Positions 46,680 through 56,919 are shown, counted from the first letter of the stretch. The stretch: 64,000 nt of DNA from Pycnococcus provasolii (GCA_938743325.2 OW568876.1:558001-622000), one strand, 5' to 3'. The notes: a model not told the origin generated them from the sequence alone. Numbers and translations: made by a program.

Positions 46680-47057
46680 TCAGCGACGGCCACGACCACG
46701 ACCACCGGATCCAGGTGTGCGTCCACCGAATCCACCACCGCGTCCACCGCGTCCAGCTGATCCAGGCGTGCGTCCACCGAATCCACCGCCACGGCCACGC
46801 CCACCAGGTGAGAATCCGCCACGCCCACCAGGTGAGAATCCGCCACGCCCACCAGGTGATCCACCACGGCCGCCTCCTCTGCCACCACCACGGTTCTCGC
46901 TTCCTGGCGTTGACTTCCGTCCATCCTTGGCGTCGAAGTGCTTGGCAGCCTTTGCCGCCGATGATGGGCCACCACCCATAGATGCACCTCGCTTCGCACC
47001 CACTCCGCTGCCTCCCTTGAACATCATCTGTTCCTCTTCGCTGTCGTCGTCGCCGCT

Positions 47058-47100
<43 letters not shown>

Positions 47101-47295
47101 TCATCGTCGTCGCCGCTGTCGTCGTCGTCGTCGTCATCATCATCATCATCATCGCCACGCGGTGCAAATTTTGCCATCTTTTTCATCATCGCCAAGCGCG
47201 CAGCATCGGGAATATCATCGTCGTCGTCGCTATCATCGTCGTCGTCGTCGTCGTCGCTATCTGCTTCGCGTTCGTCGTCGCTGACGTCGTCGCTA

Positions 47296-47329
<34 letters not shown>

Positions 47330-48053
47330 TGTCGTCTTTCGACGGCTTTCCCTTGATTTGCTTCATACCAAGTTGCTTCATCGGAACGGCAATGGGAGGC
47401 TGGTCGTCGTCGTCGTCACTATCGTCGTCGTCGTCATCTCCGCTGTCTTCGTCGTCGTCATCTTCGCTGTCTTCGTCGTCGTAGTTCATGAGACTCGGTT
47501 CCAAGGTGCAGAATCCGGTGATGTGCACTGTACCTGTTCCCGTGTGGCGGAATGCGACTTCGTCCAAGTCCCCGAAAACGACGCCTCCACCCAGACTGAA
47601 CTGGTCTGTTTGTCCTGGAATGAGCGTGCAGAGCACGTGCTTCTCCCCGTTGCACTCGATCCAGACGACGACGCGTTCGCCCTTCTTAAAGTCATCCTCG
47701 AGCGCCACCTGTCGAGAAAAAGAGCAAGTGAATAGAAAAGGAGTAGAGTAGTTTGTTGTTGGGTTGAGATGGGATGGGAGCACCGTGTGTTGTTAGTGTT
47801 TGTGTTCTTGAGAAAAGAATCCTTTCAAACATGAGCATCAGAATGAGATGAGACAACAACCAAACATGCAAACCCCAGAATCAACAGATACTTTGTATCA
47901 CCACCCACGGCAGATAGAACTACATACGTTGGAAACTTGCGTTGTGAACCCTTCTTCTTGGTCACACGAGGTGAAGCTTCCACTTGAGGATGAGGGTATA
48001 CTCATTCCCCAGAAAGAAGGTGGGATCGCAAAGTCGTTCTCCATGGAGTCCAT
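46680..48053 (-). CDS. Nucleoplasmin-like (HD2/FKBP-type) histone chaperone, two exons
   Basis: Exon 1 (47928-48053) starts MDSMENDFAIPPSFWGMSI; exon 2 (46680-47708) continues VALEDDFKKGERVVVWIE. The 219-base intron (47709-47927) has a perfect GTATGT donor and a pyrimidine-rich CGACAG acceptor and restores the frame in phase 0. The joined product is about 384 residues. The first 100 form the nucleoplasmin-like domain of plant HD2 proteins and FKBP39/46-type chaperones (FWGxxI..., KKGERVVVWIECNGEKHVLCTLIPG, SLGGGVVFGDLDEVAF). Long Asp/Ser acidic tracts follow, then a Gly/Arg-rich (GAR) C-terminus with FGGRTPGS repeats. No FKBP or C2H2 zinc finger is present. A nucleolar histone chaperone is the likely role. 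Confidence 0.85.
47709..47927 (-). other. Spliceosomal intron in the nucleoplasmin-like gene
   Basis: 219 bases, GTATGT donor, CAG acceptor, phase 0. Joining its flanks reconstructs an uninterrupted nucleoplasmin domain, which is strong internal evidence. Confidence 0.85.
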
Positions 48054-48934
48054 GGTACCAGATACGATAATGAACGAAAGTACGAGAGACAAACGGCAAG
48101 AGCAAACGGCAAGTGGCGGCGGCGAGGCTCGTGGATTAGTGTACATCCAAGAGGGGATCCCCAAACAAACAACACACTGGTCAGTCCTGATGGCTGATTC
48201 CCTTCCGGGCGAGGGAGAGGGAGGAATTCTGATTTTTTTCCTTGCCCCCCCTGACAGCCTGACAGAAAAATAGACACAGTTTGAGTGGGCTGCTCTGCTC
48301 GCCCATGGCGCCGCGCTCGTCGGGGTGACCATGACGTTTCATGGTACGTACATGTATGTGAGGTGCCGCATTTCTAACAGCTGATTTTTTGATATGTTGG
48401 TGCTTACCCTATGACTGAAATATTTTGAGATGTTCAAGTGTTAGAAATGCGGCGTTAACCCATTGCGGAGCTCTCCCGTTATGTCCATTGCGCGCGTAGA
48501 GTACAGTAGGCCCACTTTGCGAGTCGCGCGCGTGTCGCGTAGTCGCGCGGAGGGAGCGTGGGCGGTGTCATGGCGTAGCACTACTCCTACCTGACCGAAC
48601 GAGACCAAGATGCCAAGCATTGAGCTCCATTGGCCAGGCCGCTGCCCCATTGCGCGTGCTTAAGGGCGCTGCGGATGCATCGCGCCATGTTAACAGGGCG
48701 TCTCGGAGGGCGAGGGGAGGGAGTGGGGCCGGAAAGGAACCCCTCGGGACACCCCAAACCCTTTCAATTATCGTAGGCATGGTTTTCCTTGGTGTTGGCC
48801 CCAGGGGGTGTTTTTTAACCAGTTCCTTTCAGGTCGACCGTTCTTTCCCTCCCGCCGGTGCATCAATCACAGTAGTACTTCTAGGCCATCAGGGTCTCTC
48901 CCCTCCCCTCACACTTCCTAGGGCACATACCTAC
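48054..48934. other. Divergent intergenic region with a small inverted-repeat element
   Basis: Between the nucleoplasmin-like and PTH2-like genes. It contains the 89-bp inverted-repeat element at 48365-48453 and no supported gene. Confidence 0.6.
48365..48453. repeat. MITE-like element with perfect 15-bp terminal inverted repeats
   Basis: GCCGCATTTCTAACA (48365-48379) is the reverse complement of 48439-48453. The 59-base interior is AT-rich. Small non-autonomous element or a hairpin. Confidence 0.55.
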
Positions 48935-49546
48935 ATGTCGTCCATGTCCTCTTCGTCGTCATCCATGTCGTCATGGGCTTACGTGGCTGCCACTGCTTCC
49001 GGAATGTTTGTATCCGGATTTATTGTTTGTAACCTCATGCACAAGAGATCATCTTATGATCTTATGGGATCAGCGGCGTCACCAGCAGCGTCGCCGTCAT
49101 CGTCCCCAACTTCCCTGGGGAAACAGAAAAAAAAAGAAGGGGCAGGATCAGGGAAAGATACACCACCGTTGAACGGTGCTACGGACTACCCTACGCCTGA
49201 AGATATCGCACTCGCCATCGTCGTGCGATCGGACGTCAAACAGTCGAGACAACAAATCATTCAGACGTGCACGCAAGCATCACTAGCGACATTCAAGAAA
49301 CTCGCACGACGACGCGACCCCGTCGTCAAAATATGGGACAAGGCGGGAAACCCAACCATACTCAGAAAGTGTGACGACGAACAGCAACTTGTCGCCATAC
49401 AAACAGCAGCGAGGGAAAGGAACATACAAACGCACACAATCATCGCGGATGCGGAGAAGTGCACCATGGCGGTGGGACCCGCGAGCAAACAAGTACTCGA
49501 CGACGTGTGCGACAAACTCGTTGCCAGCCTAGACGCGTCAATATGA
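48935..49546 (+). CDS. Divergent PTH2-type peptidyl-tRNA hydrolase-like protein with N-terminal membrane anchor
   Basis: The ATG at 48935 gives 203 residues: a Ser-rich start, a hydrophobic anchor (about 17-34, AYVAATASGMFVSGFIVC), a linker, and a PTH2 fold at about 88-203. The opening strand IALAIVVRSDVKQSRQQII and the C-terminal DAEKCTMAVGPASKQVLDDV follow the PTH2 plan, but the core signatures are altered. The usual GKxAAQCxHA reads SRQQIIQTCTQAS, and the usual DAGRTQ with its catalytic Thr reads DAEKCT. Canonical PTH2 frees tRNA from peptidyl-tRNA at ER or mitochondrial membranes, and the anchor fits that. The changed residues raise doubt about activity. AATAAA follows the stop by five bases. 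Confidence 0.75.
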   Translation: MSSMSSSSSSMSSWAYVAATASGMFVSGFIVCNLMHKRSSYDLMGSAASPAASPSSSPTSLGKQKKKEGAGSGKDTPPLNGATDYPTPEDIALAIVVRSDVKQSRQQIIQTCTQASLATFKKLARRRDPVVKIWDKAGNPTILRKCDDEQQLVAIQTAARERNIQTHTIIADAEKCTMAVGPASKQVLDDVCDKLVASLDASI

Positions 49547-49754
49547 GATGAGCAATAAAAGGAGTACTTATGCTGTACTGTGAAGTAAGTATGTGCGGTG
49601 ACGTGTTACTTACTATACCGCAAAGTGTTTGCTGTATCGTCCAACAAAAAAAATATGTTTTCAGGGTGGGGTGGGGTGGGGTTGTTCGCCTGTTTCTTGG
49701 TGTTTCGTCGTCGCTTCGTCGTCCACCTCTCCAAACTCATATGTATGTACTTCT

Positions 49755-52163
49755 TCAGACGTGCCAAAGACCACGGAACGCCTCGTCCCAGACAGCCTCG
49801 GAGGCACTCTCGTATCGCAACGAACGCTTCCGGAAGCCACGCAACACCTTCGTCTGCTCTGAATTCAAGGCAAGGCCACCTGGACCACTCTTCTGATTCA
49901 TCACGCAATCCACGAGGTAGTGAAGCCAAAGCGCATTCGTGGAAGGCACGTGCTTCGACCAGTCGCGCACCCTGCGTGTCACCATCTCTGTACGCTTAGG
50001 TGCCTTCGTCTTGTCGCCGTCATCCTCCTCCTCCTCCTCCTCCTCCTCCTCCTCCTCCTCCTCCTCAACCTCCTCCATGAGACAGACAGTCTCCAGTGGA
50101 ATCGCCTTGCGCATGCGACGGTACGTGTCAGCCTGCGTATCTCCCGTGGGACCATCGAAGAGCGCCGGATCACCCTCCAGGTCGCAGAATGCCACACCGC
50201 CATCTGGTGTGACGACACGACTTAATGTAAAGTCAATCAGCGTCACCTTAACGCACGACGCGCTCGTCTCAATCTCCACCGGCGCACCATTCAGCATCAC
50301 CGGTCCCAACTCATTCTCCGCCGGCGCAATGAGCAGGTTGCCCCAGTGCAAGTCACGATGCTCGAACTCGCACGCACCCTCACCACAAGCGAGCGCGAGA
50401 CTCGCCTGGAAGAGAACCGCAATCGCCTCGTCGTACGAGCGGAATCGATAGTGCTCGAGGTCCGTGCCACCATCCGCGACAATGAACACCGCAAACAGCT
50501 GATCTTCGGGGAAGAAGTCTGGGCGGTCGTTCTCACTCTCGTTCTCCTTGTCCCAACGGCACCACTCGGCGAGCAAGCTGTCGTCGTATCGGCCGCGGCA
50601 TACGCGAACGGCGTGCGTCTTTGCATAGAAGGGACACGTGTACGACGCAGACTTACCGTCGCCACCGAGGTGTGACAGGCGCAGCGCCACGACAGCCTCA
50701 GCTCGTAGCTCCGCGACGGGTTTCTGCTCTTCACCGTTGACGAGTACCGTACCTCCCATGGGAACCACCTTGTACACCTTGCCCGACGCGTCCTTGAAAG
50801 CCTCGCCGAATGTTCCCTCGCCAATCTTGCGAAGGCGCGGAGGGGCAGCCGCAGCCTTCTTCTTTCGACCCAATCCGCCGACGGGAAGTGCGGCTGGAAG
50901 CGGTGCAAACTCGTCGATGACATCTGCCATCGAAGGAAGGTCGTCCTCACATTTCACGCCCGTTTGGTCGCAGTCATTCAGCAGTGCTCGAAGATTCGTG
51001 TCAAGCGAGTCAGCAACGCCATCTTCTTCTGGGTCCACTGCGGTGGGCACTGCCTCGATCGGCTCCGTCACCGCGTCTTCATCCTCCGCGAGTGTCGGCA
51101 TTGCAAGGCTCGAGTGACGCGCGCGTTCCGCGGCAACGCTCGTGCGTGCTGCGACGATGCTGCTTCGTGGCCTAGCGCTGCCACGCGATCCAGTGGACCC
51201 TTGTGCCGCCGTGGCATCTGATGGCATGATCGACATGCGCGGCAAAGATCCGCGCGAGGGCTTTCGCATCGCAGGTGGCAGCAGTATGCTCGACCGTCGT
51301 CCGAGCGCAGCAACGGACGGGCGCGTGACTGGCAGTGGTGCGGCGACGTCATCCTTCTCGTCAGTGCTCGTGCTCGTGCTCGCATCGTCGCCGTCGCCGT
51401 CGCCCTCGTCCTCGACGAGCGTCTCGAGGTTGATGGGCTCGAGTTCCTCGAGAGCTGGCAGAGAGTTGACCCACTCGCGCGTCACCTTGCGTCCACTTGC
51501 GAGTTGAATGGGCGGCAGCGGCGACTGCTCTTCGACAGTCGGTTCGTCGTTATTATCCGCGGCATGCTTCTGCGGCGACTCTTCTAGGAGCACCTCCTTG
51601 TCAATATCCTCGAAGTACGCTCGCGCTTCTGCCATCGTCCTTTGGTACTCCTCCTGCTGCCTCTGCGCCAGGTTTGTTTTCGGCAGAGCCTTTCTCGGAT
51701 AAGCTGCTGTGCTCGGTCTGTAGCTGAGCTGCCTTCCGACCCACGAGTACCTTCTGTTTCCCGAGACCTCCTCTTGTTTGTGCGAGCTCCCTACTAGTGC
51801 GTGTTTTTTATTGTGATGTTTTCTTCGCGTTTGGCGAGAAGCCCCGGAGACCACGGAAGACGTCAGTTTTCGGTCACTATTATCCCCACGCGTGTTCGAC
51901 GATCCTCCTCCCCCTGCTAAGAAGGGTGACTTCAAGTCCCTCATCATTGTTACCGAGTTCGAGTTAGAGGGCGTAGCAAGCATTGGCGTAGACATGTTCA
52001 TCGTTGTATTCCCCGAAATGGAGGATAGTGTAGAAACAGGCTTAGCCCGGTTTCGCGTGTACGTCAATGTCTTCGACTTAGACATAGACTTCGCCATCGC
52101 CGTCGAAGAAGGATTGGCGTGATCATTCTCTTTACAAGGAGCAGGAGCAGGAGCAGGCGCCAT
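49755..52163 (-). CDS. Haspin-like histone H3 Thr3 kinase
   Basis: The ATG at 52161-52163 gives 802 residues. The first 420 are disordered, basic and Ser-rich. The kinase starts at RKIGEGTFGEAF (about 444, Gly-rich loop) with VYKVVPMGG carrying the lysine. It has the haspin-specific catalytic loop CEFEHRDLHWGNLLI (about 594-608) and, instead of DFG, LIDFTLSRV (about 638-646), which is the haspin hallmark. An Asp-rich polar segment and a run of about 17 Glu (near 700) interrupt the C-terminal lobe, followed by a basic stretch and a C-terminal helix region NSEQTKVLRGFRKR. Haspin phosphorylates H3T3 at centromeres in mitosis to recruit Aurora B. The poly-Glu insertion is encoded by a GAG/GAA repeat. 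Confidence 0.92.
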   Translation of the reverse strand: MAPAPAPAPCKENDHANPSSTAMAKSMSKSKTLTYTRNRAKPVSTLSSISGNTTMNMSTPMLATPSNSNSVTMMRDLKSPFLAGGGGSSNTRGDNSDRKLTSSVVSGASRQTRRKHHNKKHALVGSSHKQEEVSGNRRYSWVGRQLSYRPSTAAYPRKALPKTNLAQRQQEEYQRTMAEARAYFEDIDKEVLLEESPQKHAADNNDEPTVEEQSPLPPIQLASGRKVTREWVNSLPALEELEPINLETLVEDEGDGDGDDASTSTSTDEKDDVAAPLPVTRPSVAALGRRSSILLPPAMRKPSRGSLPRMSIMPSDATAAQGSTGSRGSARPRSSIVAARTSVAAERARHSSLAMPTLAEDEDAVTEPIEAVPTAVDPEEDGVADSLDTNLRALLNDCDQTGVKCEDDLPSMADVIDEFAPLPAALPVGGLGRKKKAAAAPPRLRKIGEGTFGEAFKDASGKVYKVVPMGGTVLVNGEEQKPVAELRAEAVVALRLSHLGGDGKSASYTCPFYAKTHAVRVCRGRYDDSLLAEWCRWDKENESENDRPDFFPEDQLFAVFIVADGGTDLEHYRFRSYDEAIAVLFQASLALACGEGACEFEHRDLHWGNLLIAPAENELGPVMLNGAPVEIETSASCVKVTLIDFTLSRVVTPDGGVAFCDLEGDPALFDGPTGDTQADTYRRMRKAIPLETVCLMEEVEEEEEEEEEEEEEEDDGDKTKAPKRTEMVTRRVRDWSKHVPSTNALWLHYLVDCVMNQKSGPGGLALNSEQTKVLRGFRKRSLRYESASEAVWDEAFRGLWHV

Positions 52164-52643
52164 GGCGAAGAAACAGCTGACAAAGCAAAGCAAAGAGAGC
52201 TGTCTGTTGGAGATAAATGTCCAGTATGAAAAATGAGACCCTTGAGAAAAAAGAATGGGGGGGACGGAGGGGGAAGAAGGGGAGGGACGAGGTTAGGGTC
52301 GTTGTTAACAACAAACTCTAAAATGCCCTAACCCTAACCCTAACCCTAATTCTAAATGCCAGGCCACCCGCCACCACCTTGGGCTTGGGGAATTACGCCT
52401 GTGGAGCCAGTTAGGGTTAGGGTTAGGGTTAGGGTTACCCTATTGTTTGTTAACATTGCTCCTTGTAAGGCCTTCCCTGTTCTGGTTCTTCCAACTCCAA
52501 GGGGGCCCCAATAAAATCCGTCCCCCTGTTTGGTTCCTCCAGGGGGAACCCAACCTCCGGTTCTTGTGGGGTCCCCCGGGGGTGGTCTTTTCCCAACCTG
52601 CAGCTGTCATTTTGACATTGTTCCCTCCCATCACTATCAAGTC
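52164..52643. promoter_or_regulatory. Divergent promoter with two oppositely oriented telomere-repeat tracts
   Basis: Between haspin (minus strand) and the FHA gene (plus strand). A (CCCTAA)4 tract is at 52326-52350 and a (TTAGGG)4 tract at 52411-52437. Each tract therefore reads TTAGGG toward the nearer gene. A short run of CCAAGG/GGGGG follows. Confidence 0.5.
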
Positions 52644-53270
52644 ATGCCGCCTGCCGTCAAGCGCCTCCCGCCTGCGCCTTCTTCCTTTAGTTTGACGCTC
52701 GCCGTCGTCTCAGGACCGTCGCTCAGCTTGTCTGGGGAATCGGCACCTCATGGAGGATTTGTGGGTTTGCGCAACTTGACGAAAAACCGTGTGACCGTCG
52801 GACGCACCAAGGCGTCGGTTCTGCACGTGCGCGACCCCGGCGTCTCGGAAAAACACGCCATCTTCCAGTGGACAGGAGCAACATGGACCGTCACAGACGT
52901 GGGGTCGTCAAACGGAACCATCGTCAACGGCGACGACCTCGTCGTGGGCGTGCCGCGCACGCTCAAAAGTGGGGACCACGTACAGCTGGGTCTGGAGTCC
53001 GCCGTGCGCATCACCGTCGGTCCTGTCGAGGAGGCCAACGACGCAGAGCAAAACCATGCCAACAACGTTGCCGAAAACGGAACGGAGGGTGCAGGCGCGC
53101 GCGACGTCGACGAGGAGAGCGTCACCGTCGAGGCGTTCCTGGAGGCGGAGGCTGTGCGCCTCGCCACCGCCATACGCGAAAGAGCGACGAGCCACGTCGC
53201 GACGCTAAGGAAGCAGGCGCAGGTGGCGCGCGAGCAGATGCAAAGCAATGCGACTGTCGCTGTCGCTTGA
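52644..53270 (+). CDS. FHA-domain protein
   Basis: The ATG at 52644 gives 208 residues. A forkhead-associated domain occupies about residues 48-125, with the conserved order of residues: VGRTKASVLHVRDPGVSEKH (GR...S..H type, here GR then SEKH), a W in the next strand, and VGSSNGTIVNGDDL (the SSNGTxxNG motif). FHA domains bind phosphothreonine peptides. The C-terminal 70 residues are acidic then helical with Arg/Gln. With no kinase, ligase or nuclease domain, it is likely an adaptor in signalling or DNA damage response. The gene is followed at 53275-53310 by a 12-bp tandem repeat outside the frame. Confidence 0.87.
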   Translation: MPPAVKRLPPAPSSFSLTLAVVSGPSLSLSGESAPHGGFVGLRNLTKNRVTVGRTKASVLHVRDPGVSEKHAIFQWTGATWTVTDVGSSNGTIVNGDDLVVGVPRTLKSGDHVQLGLESAVRITVGPVEEANDAEQNHANNVAENGTEGAGARDVDEESVTVEAFLEAEAVRLATAIRERATSHVATLRKQAQVAREQMQSNATVAVA

Positions 53271-53603
53271 AGCTCTACAAGGAGCTCTACAAGGAGCTTT
53301 ACGAGGAGCTAACAGGAGCCTGTAACTAACAACACGTGATGAGAGAAACACTAACATACGGCATATTAGTTATGCTGCTGCTATCACGGAGAGCGGACAT
53401 GATTACCCCACTACCGGGTAGGTAGGACTCACACACTTACATTTCATTTCCACCGGAGGGGTCGACTTATTCTTCGGGTGATTTAGATTGGGGGTTTGCC
53501 TTACCCGGGTATTCTTTCTCCGTTGTTTCCGTTTTTCGCCGCCGCAGAAATAACACAACTTCCGCCATTTGCAAAAGTGCTTTTCACTTTTCCTTTTCCC
53601 GTC
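53271..53603. other. Intergenic spacer with 12-bp tandem repeat
   Basis: AAGGAGCTCTAC-type units repeat about three times at 53276-53312. A TGTAA at 53319 may be the poly(A) signal of the FHA gene. No other content recognised. Confidence 0.6.
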
Positions 53604-54839
53604 ATGGAGTCACCGTCACCATCGGCGCCTTCACCGTCACCATCGTCAATGGCGTTCTTGTCCTCCGCTGCCACGGGGTCATCACAGCCATCCCCGCTGA
53701 CGGCGTTCGTGCACGCCGCGCCGTTCGTGCTGACGCGAAAAGCAGCCACGCCCTTACAAGCAAATGTGTCGGCACCAGCACAGCAGACAAACACAGCAGT
53801 GAGGTTACCGCAAACAACAACGACGACGACAATACCTGTAGTAAGAGCCGTGGCGCGCAAACCTCGTACAGCGATCGTTGCGCGCACAGCATTCGACGCC
53901 GCTGAGGTGCTGGAGGCGCTCGGGGTTACCAATCTCACAGACGGCGCGTGTGGCGGAATGTTCGCGCACGGCAGGGCACGAAACGATGCGGAAGTCACGC
54001 TGCTGCGCCTGTGGTTCGCCAACCCCGTCGCTGAGAGTCGGAAGAGCGGTGCCTTGCCTCCCTCAGCCGCGCTGCTGCTAACTGCGCTCGCGCACGACTA
54101 CGTGCTTTGGGCGCGCGCGCCGAACCTGCAAGAGCCTCTCGGCGCACCAGAGGCTGTGCAGACGCTGCAATGGCTCCGCGCCGCGTCCGTGGGTTACACT
54201 GCTGGCACGTCGGCACCGGGGCCTGTGTTGCTTCAACGCCATGGCGTGGAGGGCAGTGCGTCGTCGGTGCCTATACCACCGACGCTGGCGTTCGTTTGCA
54301 GGAAATCCGTGGCATGGCGGGAAGGGGCTGGCACACTCCAGTGGACAGCACTTCTCGCCGGCAATAACGCATTTCGCATTGATGATGCACCGCCGCGCGA
54401 CGCCGCTTCCTCCGCGAAGGTGGCGCTTTCCTACTTGTCCACCGCCGTGCCGAGGCCGCAAGTCGATGCGCTCGTCGCGCAGCTTGAAGGCATTGGCGCT
54501 GCGGCGTGTGCTTTGGACATGCACGCGGCATTTGTTGCCGCAACCGCCGCGGAAGCAACGCCAGGCACATCGACTTCCACCACCTCCTCCGGCGGTGGCA
54601 ATGAGTCACGATCGGCGCGTGGTGGCGGTCGCGGCGGCGATCGTGCAGCGGCAACGACAACGGCGGCAGAACAAACGACCAACACCACCACAGCCACGAC
54701 GGCGACGGGCCCGACCTCTCGTAGCCGCCGCCGTGGTGATGGCCGCCGGCGCGAAGGTGGCGGACGCGGCGGACGCGGCAGAGGCGGTGGTCCTGGACGC
54801 GGCGGCGGCAGCGGCGGCAGCGGCGGCAATAATGGTTAA
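53604..54839 (+). CDS. Hypothetical protein with a conserved-looking helical core and RGG-rich tail
   Basis: The ATG at 53604 gives 411 residues. The N-terminal 100 are Ser/Pro/Thr/Ala-rich. Residues about 100-310 look like a folded helical domain (FDAAEVLEALGVTNL, VTLLRLWFANPVAES, ALLLTALAHDYVLWARAP, LAFVCRKSVAWREGAG, LSYLSTAVPRPQVDALVAQL). The final 90 are Thr/Gly/Arg low complexity ending in RGG repeats, suggesting RNA binding. I do not recognise the core. A TGTAA signal lies a few bases past the stop. Confidence 0.7.
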   Translation: MESPSPSAPSPSPSSMAFLSSAATGSSQPSPLTAFVHAAPFVLTRKAATPLQANVSAPAQQTNTAVRLPQTTTTTTIPVVRAVARKPRTAIVARTAFDAAEVLEALGVTNLTDGACGGMFAHGRARNDAEVTLLRLWFANPVAESRKSGALPPSAALLLTALAHDYVLWARAPNLQEPLGAPEAVQTLQWLRAASVGYTAGTSAPGPVLLQRHGVEGSASSVPIPPTLAFVCRKSVAWREGAGTLQWTALLAGNNAFRIDDAPPRDAASSAKVALSYLSTAVPRPQVDALVAQLEGIGAAACALDMHAAFVAATAAEATPGTSTSTTSSGGGNESRSARGGGRGGDRAAATTTAAEQTTNTTTATTATGPTSRSRRRGDGRRREGGGRGGRGRGGGPGRGGGSGGSGGNNG

Positions 54840-55003
54840 ACTGTAATTTAGTTCATTTACAAATCAGCCGGGCCATCAGTCCTTAATCAAAGTTGTTGTA
54901 ACTCGCTTGTTGCTCTAACCTTTGCTTGGCTCCCCGGACCAAGGGTGTGGCGCGGGCGCGGGGCGCCCGCCGGGGGAGGGAATGCGTCAATAAAATCTTT
55001 CAT

Positions 55004-56886
55004 TTAGTTACACATCACAGGTTGTGCTGCTGCTGCAGCACCCTGCGCAGTGCGCCACCTTCGAGCCGCCTCGTTGCGACGCGCGATGCCGCCGCGTGCA
55101 CGTGACCAAGCCTCGGCAAGCAGCGCCCAAGCGTGCGCTGCCTCGTCGGGCGTTGTGGCGCTGGTTGCAAACGTCTCGAGCAACGACAGTGCACGGAGCG
55201 CCTCGCGGCTCGGCTGCCACGTGCCTGGCGCACACCTCGAACCGCCCGCGCGACGTAGCTCGTAGCGAAGTGCCTCCCGCGCCCAGGAGAGCGAAGCAAG
55301 ACGACGCTGACGCTCCACCTCGCCATCGCCGGAGGAAACGTGCCGGGGAAGCGAGGACGATGCCTGGCAACGCGCGAGCGTGGCAAGTGCCAGCACGCCG
55401 CCAACGCGAGGGCCCAGTGCGCCGACGAGGCTAGATGCAAGGCTCGACGTGCCAGCCGTCATCAGATCCTCGCGGCCACAATGGTCGAAAGTGGAGACCG
55501 CACGCAGGGCTGCGCACAGGCGGAGATGCGGCTGAGCATTGGCAAGGCTTGTCGCTTGCGTCAGCAAGCTTGCCGACGCAAGCTCATCGCCGCGTGCATG
55601 CGGGAAAGCGCCGCGTGCATGCGGGAAAGCATCGGTAGGCGACGACGTCGCGGCGCCGGCGCGTCCGGCAAGCTCGAGCATCCGAGCACAAGTCTCAGCA
55701 TCGATATGCTCGCCGTGAGCAAGAAGCGCGCTAAGCACGCTCGCGCGGAGCATGTTGCGATCGTCACGCCTGGTGTAAGCCTCCGCGCGGAGACGATAGA
55801 TCTCCGCCGTCGATCGGCGAACAGCCTCCGCAGCGGCAGTGCCACTTGCAGAAGGGAAGCGATACGCCGCTGCCGCCGTTTCTTCTGCCACGTGGCTGGC
55901 AACATTCGCGGCGGCGATTGCGATCGCCGATGGGTTTGACCCCATCGTTGCGGCAGCGGACGCGACCGCTGCTGCCGCCTCGGACACGCCGGCGGACGAC
56001 AGTGCATCGCCATTCGCCCCTCTGATAGCCTCAGATTCCACATGTGCAGCGCCGGAGCCGGCGCTGGAGCCTACCGCGTTGGTACCACCACCAGATCCAG
56101 CGGCGCCAGCGCTGGCACCGCTCGTGCCTCCATCGCCTGCCCACGGGTGCACGCCCAAAACAGCGTGCTCTGCAGGAATAGCGAGCGAATGCGCGGCACG
56201 CAGAAGCGCCTCGGCGGGTGGGGCATTTGCCGCATCTTCGCCGTAGGTGCCGTCGCTGTTAGCCATTTCCGCAGCTGGCCGTCGAAGCATGTCATGTCCA
56301 AGGCGAAAGCGTCGCTCTTCGGATACCACCGGGATGTTTCCATCCATCGCATCCGCCGAGATGCTCATGCGCGCGGGTGCCGCGAGCGGCCCAGCCTTCG
56401 CTCGTCCACCCGTAGCGCCACCGCCGAGACGAAGTGCACTCCCACCACCTCCACCACCCGAACTGATGTGCGCCTCCTCCAATGCCGTCATCGCCTCTAT
56501 GGCACCCTCCAAGATTCCGAGCGTTAGGCACCGCAGCGCCACGCGGCCGAGCAGCGCCTCCGCCTCCTGGGCGTGTGTACCTCCCATGTCAAGCTGAATC
56601 TTCGCACGTCGCAGAAGAACCCAGCAAAGGCCACCGTCGTCGTGCGCCTGCTGCGCGCCGCGCGTCGCCTCGCTAAGCGCCTGTCGCGCCAGTCGGATGT
56701 GCCCGAAGTGCACGTGCACAGCCGCCGCGGATAGGAGTGCTGCGGGAAACTGTCCTGCTGCGGCACCTGTGCTTGCTGCGCGCGCCGCGGCATTCGCGGC
56801 GGCAGCTGTCGCAGCGGACGCTGCGGCACCCGCTCTCACGCCCCACGGTGCCGGTGCATCTCCCGAGGCGGCGCTACAAGCGCATG

Positions 56887-56919
<33 letters not shown>

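Noticed and set aside
48620-48934. Upstream extension of the PTH2-like frame
   Set aside because: It begins at a non-ATG codon and precedes the Ser-rich start and membrane anchor; no conserved sequence.
53276-53329. LYKELYKELYEEL coding repeat as part of the FHA protein
   Set aside because: It lies past the FHA stop codon in another frame; read as a 12-bp tandem repeat in the 3' region.
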